64,000 nucleotides of DNA from Streptomyces vilmorinianum (GTDB lineage: Bacteria > Actinomycetota > Actinomycetes > Streptomycetales > Streptomycetaceae). The DNA is taken from NCBI RefSeq assembly GCF_005517195.1, contig NZ_CP040244.1, forward strand, positions 62,001-126,000. Direction: 5' to 3'. Both the position numbers and the translations under genes were made by a program. The notes below the pieces were generated by a model. The model did no database searches. It saw only the letters and a list, made by a program, of their open reading frames with translations, and was not told the origin of the DNA. This document shows positions 23,889 to 32,187 of this stretch, one piece after another (position 1 is the first letter of the stretch; every line of letters starts with the position of its first letter).

Positions 23889-25598
23889 TCACGCCTGGCG
23901 GCGGACCTCCACCACCCGGAAGCGGTTGGAGACGAACGCTCCGTCGCACAGCGCCGCGTTCGCGGCCGGGTTGCCGCCGGAGCCGTGGAAGTCGGAGAAC
24001 GCCGCCGTCTGGTTGACGTACACGCCGCCCGTCAGGTTCAGCGAGAGCTGGGCGGACTCCTCCAGGCAGACCTCCTCGACGGCGCGCTCGGTCTCCGCCG
24101 AGGTGGTGTACGCGCCGACCGTCATCGCGCCCTTCTCGCGGACCGTGCGCCGCAGCAGCTCCAGGGCGTCGGCGGTCGAGTCGACCGAGACGGCGAAGGA
24201 GACCGGGCCGAAGCACTCGGAGAAGTACGCGGCCTCCGTGTCGGCCCCTTCCCAGTGCTTGCGTGAGCCGTCCAGCTTGACGATCACCGGCGTACGGACG
24301 ACGGCGTCCGGGAAGTCCGGGTTCGCCACCTCGCGGGAGGGCAGTGCCACCTCGCCCAGGTCCGCCGCGGCCTCCAGGCGTGCCTTCACGTCCGGGTTGA
24401 CCAGGGCGCCGAGCAGCGCGTTCGCCCGGGCGTCGTCGCCGAGCAGGCCGCCGACCGACGCGGCGAGATCGGCGACCACCTCGTCGTACGACTTGGGTCC
24501 TGCGTCGGTGGTGATGCCGTCGCGGGGGATCAGCAGGTTCTGCGGGGTCGTGCACATCTGGCCGCTGTACAGCGAGAGCGAGAACGCCAGGTTGGAGAGC
24601 ATGCCCTTGTAGTCGTCGGTGGAGTCGACGACGACGGTGTTGACGCCCGCCTTCTCCGTGTAGACCTGCGCCTGGCGGGCGTGCGTCTCCAGCCAGTCGC
24701 CGAAGGCGGTGGAGCCGGTGTAGTCGATGACGCGGATCTCGGGGCGGACCGCCAGGGTCTTGGCGATGCCCTCGCCGGGACGCTCGGCGGCCAGCGCGAC
24801 CAGGTTCGGGTCGAAGCCGGCCTCGGCGAGGACCTCGCGGGCGACGCGGACCGTGAGCGCCAGCGGCAGGACGGCCCGGGGGTGCGGCTTGACCAGGACC
24901 GGGTTGCCGGTGGCGAGGGAGGCGAACAGGCCGGAGTAGCCGTTCCAGGTGGGGAAGGTGTTGCAGCCGATGACGAGCGCGATGCCGCGGCCGACCGGGG
25001 TGAACTCCTTGGTCAGCTCCAGCGGGTCCCGCTTGCCCTGCGGCTTGGACCAGTCGGCGGCCGCGGGGGTGCGGGTCTGCTCCGCGTACGCGTACGCCAC
25101 CGCTTCCATGCCGCGGTCCTGGGCGTGCGGGCCGCCGGCCTGGAACGCCATCATGAAGGCCTGGCCGCTGGTGTGCATCACCGCGTGCGCGAACTCGTGG
25201 GTGCGGGCGGAGATCCGGGCGAGGATCTCCAGACAGACCAGGGCGCGGACCTCGGCGCCGGCGTCGCGCCAGGCGCCCATGCCGGCGCGCATCGCGGGCA
25301 GCAGGACGTCGATGTCGGCGTGCGGGTACTCGATGCCCAGCGCGGGGCCGTACGGCGAGACCTCGCCGCCGGTCCAGCCGTCCGTGCCGGGCTGGTCCAG
25401 TTCGAAGCGTGTGTCGAGCAGTGCCTTGTACGCGTCGAGGCCGGCGGCGGCGTCCAGCGAGCCGTTCTCGCCGTAGGCCTTGGGGTGCTCCGGGTGGGGC
25501 GACCAGTAGGCACGGGTGCGGATGGTGTCGAGAGCCTGGTCGAGTGTGGACCGGTGCTTCTCGGCCAGGGCGTCGGTGGTCAGCTGAGCGGCGGCCAT
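23889..25598 (-). CDS. paaN: Phenylacetate degradation aldehyde dehydrogenase PaaN
   Basis: A 569-residue NAD(P)-dependent aldehyde dehydrogenase of the PaaN type. It lacks the C-terminal hydratase domain of the larger PaaZ form. In the phenylacetate pathway this family oxidises the ring-opened semialdehyde. The nucleotide-binding region (VIGCNTFPTWNGYSGLFASLATGNPVLVKPHP) and the catalytic Cys in SGQMCTTPQNLLIP are clear. ATG 25598 starts the protein as MAAAQLTTDALAEKH. It diverges from paaH, and a palindromic operator lies between the two starts, so both are probably repressed together. The gene is alone on its strand and ends at a shared hairpin. Confidence 0.93.
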   Translation of the reverse strand: MAAAQLTTDALAEKHRSTLDQALDTIRTRAYWSPHPEHPKAYGENGSLDAAAGLDAYKALLDTRFELDQPGTDGWTGGEVSPYGPALGIEYPHADIDVLLPAMRAGMGAWRDAGAEVRALVCLEILARISARTHEFAHAVMHTSGQAFMMAFQAGGPHAQDRGMEAVAYAYAEQTRTPAAADWSKPQGKRDPLELTKEFTPVGRGIALVIGCNTFPTWNGYSGLFASLATGNPVLVKPHPRAVLPLALTVRVAREVLAEAGFDPNLVALAAERPGEGIAKTLAVRPEIRVIDYTGSTAFGDWLETHARQAQVYTEKAGVNTVVVDSTDDYKGMLSNLAFSLSLYSGQMCTTPQNLLIPRDGITTDAGPKSYDEVVADLAASVGGLLGDDARANALLGALVNPDVKARLEAAADLGEVALPSREVANPDFPDAVVRTPVIVKLDGSRKHWEGADTEAAYFSECFGPVSFAVSVDSTADALELLRRTVREKGAMTVGAYTTSAETERAVEEVCLEESAQLSLNLTGGVYVNQTAAFSDFHGSGGNPAANAALCDGAFVSNRFRVVEVRRQA

Positions 25599-25654
25599 TG
25601 CAGGACCAACTCCTCGTCGAGCTGGGCAGGGACAGGCGGACAGAGTTAGAGTAA

Positions 25655-25670
25655 CCGAACGATCGGTCGG
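25655..25670. promoter_or_regulatory. TetR-type operator B between paaN and paaH
   Basis: CCGAACGATCGGTCGG, the exact reverse complement of operator A, lies between two divergent genes, 57 bp from the paaN start and 52 bp from the paaH start. The paaH operon encodes the TetR protein, so this would also be autoregulation. Confidence 0.78.
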
Positions 25671-25691
25671 GACAAGGGGGTCTGTCGAAGC

Positions 25692-25700
25692 TGTGGACAA
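25692..25700 (-). promoter_or_regulatory. DnaA box, perfect consensus
   Basis: TGTGGACAA, the reverse complement of TTGTCCACA, lies 22 bp upstream of the paaH start and 21 bp from operator B. Confidence 0.5.
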
Positions 25701-25722
25701 CCCATCGGGGAGGATCAGTCGT

Positions 25723-27309
25723 ATGACCGCCAACGTGACCACGGACGACATCGTGGACGACGTGCACGCCATCGATCCGAGCCGCACCGTCGCCGTCGTC
25801 GGCACGGGGACCATGGGCCAGGGAATCGCGCAGGTGGCCCTGGTCGCGGGCCATCCCGTACGGCTCTACGACAGCGCCCCCGGCCGGGCCGAGGAGGCCG
25901 TGGCCGCCCTCGCCGCCCGCCTGGACCGCCTGGTGGAGAAGGGGCGGATGGACCGGACGGAACGCGACGCGGCAGCGGCCCGGCTGCACGCCGCGGCCGA
26001 TCTGACCGAGCTCGCCGACGCGGCCCTCGTCGTCGAGGCGATCGTCGAACATCTCCCGGTCAAGCAGCAGCTGTTCGCCGAGCTGGAGAAGATCGTCAGC
26101 GACGACACCCTCCTCGCCACCAACACCTCCTCCCTCTCCGTCACCGCGATAGCCGGCGGTCTGCGGCTGCCCGGCCGCTTCGTCGGCCTGCACTTCTTCA
26201 ACCCGGCCCCGCTGCTGCCGCTCGTCGAGGTCGTCAGCGGCTTCGCCACCGACGCCCCGGCCGCCACGCGCGCGTACGAGACCGCGAAGCGCTGGGGCAA
26301 GACGCCGGTGCGCTGCGCCGACACCCCCGGCTTCATCGTCAACCGCATCGCGCGGCCCTTCTACGCGGAGGCGCTGCGGGTGTACGAGGAGGGCGCGGCC
26401 GACCCCGCCACCATCGACGCCGCCCTGCGCGAGTGCGGCGGCTTCCGCATGGGCCCCTTCGAGCTGACCGACCTCATCGGCCAGGACGTGAACGAGGCCG
26501 TCACCCGGTCCGTCTGGGACTCCTTCCACCAGGACCCCAAGTTCACCCCGTCCCTCGCCCAGCGGCGCCTGGTGGAGTCGGCGCGCCTGGGCCGCAAGTC
26601 GGGACACGGCTGGTTCCCGTACGGGGAGGGCGCGGCGGCCCCCGCGCCGCACACCGCGCCGCACACCGCGCCGCACACCGCGCCGCCGGCGTCGGTGGTG
26701 GTGCAGGGCGAGCTGTACCAGGCCGCGCCCCTGGCCCGGCTCTTCGAGGAGTCCGGCGTCCCGGTCACGTACGAGGAGGACGCGGTCCCCGGCTACCCGG
26801 GCTGGATCGAGCTGCCGAGCGGGACCCGGCTCTTCCTCGCGGACGGGACGGCCGCGGACGACGCCGAGATGCCCGTGATCCACTTCGATCTCGCGCTGGA
26901 CTTCGCCACCTGCGAGCGGATCGTGCTGGCCCCGGCCGCGACAGTGGACGAGCGCTCCCTGCGGGAGGCGATCGGGCTCTTCCAGGCGGCCGGCAAGAAG
27001 GTCAGCGTCATCCGCGACATCCCCGGCATGATCGTCGCCCGTACGGTCGCGATGCTCGCCGACTTCGCGTTCGACGCCGCCTCGCGCGCGGTGGCGGACG
27101 CCGATGACATCGACACCGCGATGCGGCTCGGCGTGAACTACCCGCGCGGGCCGCTGGCCTGGGGCGAGGAGCTGGGCGCCGGCTGGGTGCTGGAGACGCT
27201 CTCCAACCTCCACGAGGAGTACCCGACGGGCCGCTACGCCCCCTCACAGGCGCTGCGTCGCCGCGTCGCCGCCGAGCAGGCCGCCGCCGGTGAGGAGGCC
27301 TCTGCATGA
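25723..27309 (+). CDS. paaH: 3-hydroxyacyl-CoA dehydrogenase (PaaH type)
   Basis: A 528-residue enzyme that oxidises 3-hydroxyadipyl-CoA in the phenylacetate pathway, or other 3-hydroxyacyl-CoAs. The N-terminal Rossmann fold has VAVVGTGTMGQGIAQVAL, then the 3HCDH motifs HFFNPAP and GFIVNRI. After residue about 300 there is a linker with three APHT repeats and then a second C-terminal 3HCDH-type domain (near 430-515, PGMIVARTVAMLADFA). ATG 25723 has an AGGA ribosome site within GGGGAGGA. The gene overlaps the TetR gene by ATGA. The operator and a DnaA box lie directly upstream. Confidence 0.92.
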   Translation: MTANVTTDDIVDDVHAIDPSRTVAVVGTGTMGQGIAQVALVAGHPVRLYDSAPGRAEEAVAALAARLDRLVEKGRMDRTERDAAAARLHAAADLTELADAALVVEAIVEHLPVKQQLFAELEKIVSDDTLLATNTSSLSVTAIAGGLRLPGRFVGLHFFNPAPLLPLVEVVSGFATDAPAATRAYETAKRWGKTPVRCADTPGFIVNRIARPFYAEALRVYEEGAADPATIDAALRECGGFRMGPFELTDLIGQDVNEAVTRSVWDSFHQDPKFTPSLAQRRLVESARLGRKSGHGWFPYGEGAAAPAPHTAPHTAPHTAPPASVVVQGELYQAAPLARLFEESGVPVTYEEDAVPGYPGWIELPSGTRLFLADGTAADDAEMPVIHFDLALDFATCERIVLAPAATVDERSLREAIGLFQAAGKKVSVIRDIPGMIVARTVAMLADFAFDAASRAVADADDIDTAMRLGVNYPRGPLAWGEELGAGWVLETLSNLHEEYPTGRYAPSQALRRRVAAEQAAAGEEASA

Positions 27310-27899
27310 CCACCGCGAAACGCGACACGTACACCCCCGAGACGCTGCTCTCCGTGGCCGTCCGGGTCTTCAACGAGCGCGGCTACGACGGCACGTCCAT
27401 GGAGCACCTCTCCAAGGCGGCCGGGATCTCCAAGTCCTCGATCTACCACCATGTCGCGGGCAAGGAGGAGCTGCTGCGGCGGGCCGTCAGCCGGGCCCTC
27501 GACAAGCTCTTCGCGATCCTCGACGAGCCGGGCGCGGGGCGCGGCCGGGCCATCGAGCGGGTCGAGTACGTGACCCGGCGCACCGTCGAGGTGCTGACGG
27601 CGGAGCTGCCGTACGTGACGCTGCTGCTGCGGGTCCGGGGGAACACGGACACCGAGCGATGGGCGCTGGAACGCCGCCGGGAGTTCGACCAGAAGGTGGC
27701 CGAGCTGCTGAAGGCGGCCGTGGCCGACGGGGACCTGCGGGCCGATGTGGACATCAAGCTGGCCACCCGGCTGCTCTTCGGCATGATCAACTCGTTGGTG
27801 GAGTGGTACCGGCCGCACCCCGGTGCCGACGCCGAGCGTGAGCAGGTCGCCGACACCGTCGTCCACCTCGCCTTCGACGGGCTGCGCACCGCCCGCTGA
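27306..27899 (+). CDS. TetR-family regulator (candidate PaaR)
   Basis: A 197-residue repressor-type protein. The N-terminal helix-turn-helix is at about 12-58 (LLSVAVRVFNERGYDGTSMEHL, then SKAAGISKSSIYHHVAGKEELL). The C-terminal helical domain should bind the inducer, probably an acyl-CoA. It is translationally coupled to paaH. The three matching palindromes in front of paaA, paaN/paaH and bkdA1 make it the natural candidate for their binding protein. It ends six bases from the stop of the convergent Lrp-type gene. Confidence 0.9.
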   Translation: MTTAKRDTYTPETLLSVAVRVFNERGYDGTSMEHLSKAAGISKSSIYHHVAGKEELLRRAVSRALDKLFAILDEPGAGRGRAIERVEYVTRRTVEVLTAELPYVTLLLRVRGNTDTERWALERRREFDQKVAELLKAAVADGDLRADVDIKLATRLLFGMINSLVEWYRPHPGADAEREQVADTVVHLAFDGLRTAR

Positions 27900-27905
27900 C
27901 GGGCC

Positions 27906-28436
27906 TCAGTGGTCCGGATCGAGGTCCGTCTCCTCGAAGACCAGAAGCGTGCGGGTGGAGAGCACCTCGGGGATCGCCTGGAGCTTGGTGAGCACCAGCT
28001 CGCGCAGCGTCCGGTTGTCGGGGGTGTGGACCAGGAGCAGGACGTCGAAGTCTCCGCTGACCAGTGCGATGTGGGCGGCTCCGGGCAGGGCCTGGAGCTG
28101 CTTGCGCACGGTACGCCAGGAGTTCTGGACGATCTTGAGCGTGATGTAGGCGGAGGCGCCCTGGCCCGCGCGCTCGTGGTTGACCCGGGCGCTGAAGCCG
28201 CGGATCACCCCGTCGTCGATGAGCCGGTTGATCCGCGCGTAGGCATTGGCCCGCGAGACATGCACCCGCTCGGCCACGGAGCGTATCGAGGCGCGTCCGT
28301 CCGTCTGCAGAATGCGCAGGATGTCGCGGTCGATGGCGTCCAGTGGGCGGGCCGCGGGCCCCTGGGGAGCCCCGCCGGGGGGCGCACCCGGGGCAAGGGC
28401 CCGCTCCCAGTCGTCGGCCATTTGTTCATCCGTCAT
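27906..28436 (-). CDS. Lrp/AsnC-family regulator
   Basis: A 176-residue regulator. After a 30-residue Pro/Gly-rich start comes the AsnC helix-turn-helix (LDAIDRDILRILQTDGRASIRSVAERVHVSRANAYARI), then the C-terminal RAM ligand-binding domain (ITLKIVQNSWRTVRKQL and SGDFDVLLLVHT). It is divergent from the first bkd cassette, as is the known bkdR regulator in pseudomonads, so it probably responds to branched-chain amino acids and controls bkd. ATG 28436 follows a GAGAGAGG ribosome site. DnaA boxes and operator C lie in the shared promoter region. Confidence 0.92.
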   Translation of the reverse strand: MTDEQMADDWERALAPGAPPGGAPQGPAARPLDAIDRDILRILQTDGRASIRSVAERVHVSRANAYARINRLIDDGVIRGFSARVNHERAGQGASAYITLKIVQNSWRTVRKQLQALPGAAHIALVSGDFDVLLLVHTPDNRTLRELVLTKLQAIPEVLSTRTLLVFEETDLDPDH

Positions 28437-28481
28437 GTCCCCCCGCCTCTCTCCCATGGACGACATGCTCCTATCCCAGGC

Positions 28482-28503
28482 TGTGGAGAACCGATTGTCC
28501 ACA
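28482..28503 (+). promoter_or_regulatory. Inverted pair of DnaA boxes at bkdA1
   Basis: TGTGGAGAA (28482-28490, one mismatch) and the perfect TTGTCCACA (28495-28503) face each other in the divergent lrp-bkdA1 promoter region. Confidence 0.5.
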
Positions 28504-28538
28504 GGCTGAGGGTGCCTGTAGCCAAAATGCCTCCACGA

Positions 28539-28554
28539 CCGAACAATCGGTAGG
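28539..28554. promoter_or_regulatory. TetR-type operator C at bkdA1
   Basis: CCGAACAATCGGTAGG matches operator B at 14 of 16 positions and keeps the CCGA...TCGG arms. It lies 68 bp upstream of the probable bkdA1 start. The weaker match suggests a lower affinity. Confidence 0.6.
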
Positions 28555-28622
28555 TGAGGCGCGCCACATCCGCGCCACCCGCCTTCGGGTCTTATGCCCG
28601 CTCCCACGAGGAGGTGGACTCG

Positions 28623-29774
28623 TTGCAACAGCGCAGTTCGACAGTCCAAGAGCCCCCCGGTGCCGCTACCGCCTACCGGCCCACCCCGCCCCCGGCGTGG
28701 AAGCCGCGTACGGACCCCGCCCCGCTGCTGCCCGACGCCGAGCCGTTCCGTGTCCTCGGCACGGACGCGGTGGCCGCCGCCGACCCCGGGCTGCTGCGGC
28801 GGCTCTACGCGGAGCTGGTGCGCGGCCGGCGGTACAACGCGCAGGCCACCGCCCTCACCAAGCAGGGCCGTCTCGCCGTCTACCCGTCGACCACCGGGCA
28901 GGAGGCCTGCGAGGTCGCGGCCGCGCTCGCTCTGGAGGACCGGGACTGGCTGTTCCCCTCGTACCGGGACACCCTCGCGGCCGTCGCCCGCGGCCTGGAC
29001 CCGGTCCAGGCGCTGACGCTGCTGCGCGGGGACTGGCACACCGGGTACGACCCGCGTGAGCACCGCATCGCGCCGCTGTGCACCCCGCTCGCCACCCAGC
29101 TGCCGCACGCGGTGGGCCTGGCCCACGCTGCCCGGCTCAAGGGCGACGACGTGGTCGCGCTCGCCATGGTCGGCGACGGCGGCACGAGCGAGGGCGACTT
29201 CCACGAGGCGCTGAACTTCGCGGCCGTCTGGCAGGCCCCCGTGGTCTTCCTCGTGCAGAACAACGGCTTCGCGATCTCCGTACCGCTCGCCAAGCAGACC
29301 GCGGCCCCGTCCCTGGCCCACAAGGCCGTCGGCTACGGCATGCCCGGCCGGCTCGTGGACGGAAACGACGCCGTCGCCGTCCACCAGGTGCTGACCGAGG
29401 CCGTGGCACGCGCGCGGCGGGGCGGCGGACCGACGCTGGTCGAGGCCGTCACGTACCGCATCGACGCCCACACCAACGCCGACGACGCCACCCGCTACCG
29501 CGGCGACAGCGAGGTCGAGACGTGGCGGGCGCACGACCCGATCCTGATCCTGGAGCGGGAGCTGACGGAGCGCGGGATGCTCGACGAGGACACCAAGCGG
29601 GAGGCGGCCGAGGCCGCCGAGACGATGGCGGCGGCGCTGCGGGAGCGGATGAACGCCGACCCGGCGCTCGACCCCATGGACCTGTTCGCGCACGTCTACG
29701 CCGAGCAGACCACGCAACTGCGTGAGCAGGCGGCGCAGCTGCGGGCCGAGCTCGACGCCGAGAGCGAGGCGTGA
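28623..29774 (+). CDS. bkdA1: Branched-chain keto-acid dehydrogenase E1 alpha (cassette 1)
   Basis: A 383-residue thiamine-diphosphate-dependent subunit that decarboxylates 2-keto acids from Val, Leu and Ile. The TPP motif runs from GDGGTSEGDFHEAL to VQNNGFAIS, and the family blocks GQEACEV and DAHTNADDATRYR are present. The likely start is TTG 28623, eight bases after GGAGG (28610-28614). A GTG at 28614 overlaps that ribosome site, and the frame continues farther upstream without homology. It is followed at once by E1 beta and E2. Its products feed branched starter units for fatty acids and polyketides. Confidence 0.94.
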   Translation: MQQRSSTVQEPPGAATAYRPTPPPAWKPRTDPAPLLPDAEPFRVLGTDAVAAADPGLLRRLYAELVRGRRYNAQATALTKQGRLAVYPSTTGQEACEVAAALALEDRDWLFPSYRDTLAAVARGLDPVQALTLLRGDWHTGYDPREHRIAPLCTPLATQLPHAVGLAHAARLKGDDVVALAMVGDGGTSEGDFHEALNFAAVWQAPVVFLVQNNGFAISVPLAKQTAAPSLAHKAVGYGMPGRLVDGNDAVAVHQVLTEAVARARRGGGPTLVEAVTYRIDAHTNADDATRYRGDSEVETWRAHDPILILERELTERGMLDEDTKREAAEAAETMAAALRERMNADPALDPMDLFAHVYAEQTTQLREQAAQLRAELDAESEA

Positions 29775-30793
29775 TGACGACGAAGATGCCGACCAGGACC
29801 GCAGCCAAGCCCGCCACGATGGCGCAGGCGCTGCAGCGCGCCATGCGCGACGCGATGGCCGAGGACCCGACCGTCCATGTCATGGGCGAGGACGTCGGCA
29901 CGCTCGGCGGGGTCTTCCGGGTCACGGACGGCCTCGCCAAGGAGTTCGGCGAGGACCGCTGCACGGACACGCCGCTGGCCGAGGCGGGCATCCTCGGCAC
30001 GGCCGTCGGCATGGCGATGTACGGGCTGCGGCCGGTCGTCGAGATGCAGTTCGACGCCTTCGCCTACCCGGCGTTCGAGCAGCTGATCAGCCATGTGTCG
30101 CGGATGCGGAACCGCACGCGCGGCGCGATGCCGATGCCGCTGGTGATCCGGGTGCCGTACGGCGGCGGGATCGGCGGTGTCGAGCACCACAGCGACTCCT
30201 CCGAGGCGTACTACATGGCGACGCCGGGTCTCCATGTCGTCGCCCCGGCGACGGTCGAGGACGCGTACGGGCTGCTGCGGGCGGCGATCGCCTCGGACGA
30301 CCCGGTCGTCTTCCTGGAGCCCAAGCGGCTGTACTGGTCGAAGTCCGACTGGTCGCCGGAGGCGCCGGCGGCGGTGGAGCCGATCGGCAAGGCCGTGGTG
30401 CGGCGCAGTGGCCGCAGCGCCACGCTGATCACGTACGGGCCGTCCGTTCCGGTCTGCATGGAGGCGGCCGAGGCCGCCCAGGCCGAGGGCTGGGACCTGG
30501 AGGTGGTCGATCTGCGCTCGCTGGTGCCGTTCGACGACGAGACGGTCTGCGCGTCGGTGCGGCGCACTGGGCGGGCGGTCGTCGTGCACGAGTCGACCGG
30601 GTTCGGCGGGCCGGGCGGGGAGATCGCCGCGCGCGTGACCGAGCGCTGCTTCCATCACCTGGAGGCGCCGGTGCTTCGGGTCGCCGGGTTCGACATCCCG
30701 TACCCGCCGCCGATGCTGGAGCGGCACCATCTGCCGGGCGTGGACCGGGTGCTCGACGCGGTGGCGCGGCTGCAGTGGGAGGCGGGGAGCTGA
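29771..30793 (+). CDS. bkdB1: Branched-chain keto-acid dehydrogenase E1 beta (cassette 1)
   Basis: A 340-residue beta subunit of the E1 heterotetramer. Family blocks are GEDVGTLGGVFRVTDGLAKEFGEDR, the TPP-side GIGGVEHHSDSSEAYY and the C-terminal GFDIPYPPPMLERHHLP. The start GTG 29771 (ATG 29774 is next) overlaps the E1 alpha stop, and its TGA shares a base with the ATG of the E2 gene. It has about 20 more residues at the N-terminus than the second-cassette copy at 50754. Confidence 0.94.
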   Translation: MMTTKMPTRTAAKPATMAQALQRAMRDAMAEDPTVHVMGEDVGTLGGVFRVTDGLAKEFGEDRCTDTPLAEAGILGTAVGMAMYGLRPVVEMQFDAFAYPAFEQLISHVSRMRNRTRGAMPMPLVIRVPYGGGIGGVEHHSDSSEAYYMATPGLHVVAPATVEDAYGLLRAAIASDDPVVFLEPKRLYWSKSDWSPEAPAAVEPIGKAVVRRSGRSATLITYGPSVPVCMEAAEAAQAEGWDLEVVDLRSLVPFDDETVCASVRRTGRAVVVHESTGFGGPGGEIAARVTERCFHHLEAPVLRVAGFDIPYPPPMLERHHLPGVDRVLDAVARLQWEAGS

Positions 30794-32187
30794 TGGCCCA
30801 GGTGCTCGAGTTCAAGCTGCCGGACCTCGGCGAGGGGCTGACCGAGGCGGAGATCGTGCGCTGGCTGGTGAACGTCGGCGACGTCGTCGCCATCGACCAG
30901 CCGGTCGTCGAGGTCGAGACCGCCAAGGCGATGGTGGAGGTGCCGTGCCCTTACGGGGGTGTGGTGACCGCCCGCTTCGGCGAGGAGGGGACCGAACTGC
31001 CCGTCGGGGCGCCGCTGCTGACGGTCGCGGTGGGGGGAGCGGATCCGTCCGCGGCAGTCCCCGCCGCCACCGTCACCGCCGCAACCGCCGCCGCCGCGAA
31101 CGCCGAGGCGGCCGAGTCGTCGGAGCACTCCGGCAACGTGCTCGTCGGGTACGGCACGGCCGGACCGGCGGCGCGCCGCCGGCGGGTGCGCCACGACAAC
31201 CCCGCCGCGGGGGCGGGCCGCGCGCCGGCCTCGGCGGCGGCGCCGGTGAAGGCCCAGGCCACCCCGGCTCCGGTGGTGGCGGCGCCCGTGAAGCCGGTGG
31301 CCCTCGAGGGCCCGGTGCCGGTGATCTCGCCGCTCGTGCGGAGGCTGGCCCGGGACAAGGGGCTCGATCTGCGCGAGGTGCGGGGGTCGGGGCCGGACGG
31401 GCTGATCCTGCGGGTCGACGTGGAACGGGCCGTGGCCGCCGCCGAGCGCCCGGCCGTAGCCGTCGCGCCCGCGCCTGTGGCCGTCTCCGGCGCCGGCGCC
31501 GGCGAGAGGATTCCGCTGCGCGGGGTCCGCGGTGCCGTGGCCGACAAGCTCTCGCGCAGCCGTACGGAGATCCCGGACGCGACCTGCTGGGTCGACGCCG
31601 ACGCGACCGAACTCATGGCGGCACGCGCCGCGATGAATGCGGCCGGCGGGACGAAGATCTCGCTGCTCGCGCTGCTCGCCCGGATCTGCACGCATGCGCT
31701 CGCCCGCTACCCGGAGCTCAACTCCACGGTGGACACGGCCGCCCGGGAGATCGTCCGCCTGCCGTCCGTGCACCTCGGGTTCGCGGCCCAGACCGAGCGC
31801 GGCCTGGTCGTCCCGGTGGTCCGGGACGCGGGTGCGCGGACCGCGGAGTCGCTGACGGCGGAGTTCGCGCGCCTGACGGAGTCCGCCCGGCAGGGCACGC
31901 TGACACCGGCGGACCTGACCGGCGGGACGTTCACGCTGAACAACTACGGGGTGTTCGGGGTCGACGGCTCCACGCCGATCATCAACCACCCGGAGGCGGC
32001 GATGCTCGGGGTGGGCCGGATCATCCCCAAGCCGTGGGTCCACGAGGGCGAACTGGCCGTCCGCCAGGTCGTCCAGCTGTCGCTGACCTTCGACCACCGG
32101 GTCTGCGACGGCGGCACGGCGGGCGGCTTCCTCCGCTACGTCGCGGACTGCGTCGAACACCCCGCGGTCCTGCTCCGCACGCTCTGA
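30793..32187 (+). CDS. bkdC1: Branched-chain keto-acid dehydrogenase E2 (cassette 1)
   Basis: A 464-residue dihydrolipoamide acyltransferase. It has a lipoyl domain (1-80) with the lipoyl Lys45 in VETAKAMVEV, an Ala/Pro linker, a peripheral subunit-binding domain (about 178-215, VRRLARDKGLDLREVRGSGPDG) and the acyltransferase domain ending with the catalytic DHRVCDGG motif. It takes the acyl group from E1 and passes it to CoA. No E3 gene is present here. A long gene-free repeat region follows. Confidence 0.95.
   Translation: MAQVLEFKLPDLGEGLTEAEIVRWLVNVGDVVAIDQPVVEVETAKAMVEVPCPYGGVVTARFGEEGTELPVGAPLLTVAVGGADPSAAVPAATVTAATAAAANAEAAESSEHSGNVLVGYGTAGPAARRRRVRHDNPAAGAGRAPASAAAPVKAQATPAPVVAAPVKPVALEGPVPVISPLVRRLARDKGLDLREVRGSGPDGLILRVDVERAVAAAERPAVAVAPAPVAVSGAGAGERIPLRGVRGAVADKLSRSRTEIPDATCWVDADATELMAARAAMNAAGGTKISLLALLARICTHALARYPELNSTVDTAAREIVRLPSVHLGFAAQTERGLVVPVVRDAGARTAESLTAEFARLTESARQGTLTPADLTGGTFTLNNYGVFGVDGSTPIINHPEAAMLGVGRIIPKPWVHEGELAVRQVVQLSLTFDHRVCDGGTAGGFLRYVADCVEHPAVLLRTL

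Noticed and set aside
22858-27213. A 1451-codon minus-strand open frame across HTTM, TrmH, paaN and paaH
   Set aside because: It overlaps four well-supported genes, has Arg/Gly/Pro-biased shadow composition and shows no domain of its own. High GC makes such antisense frames common.
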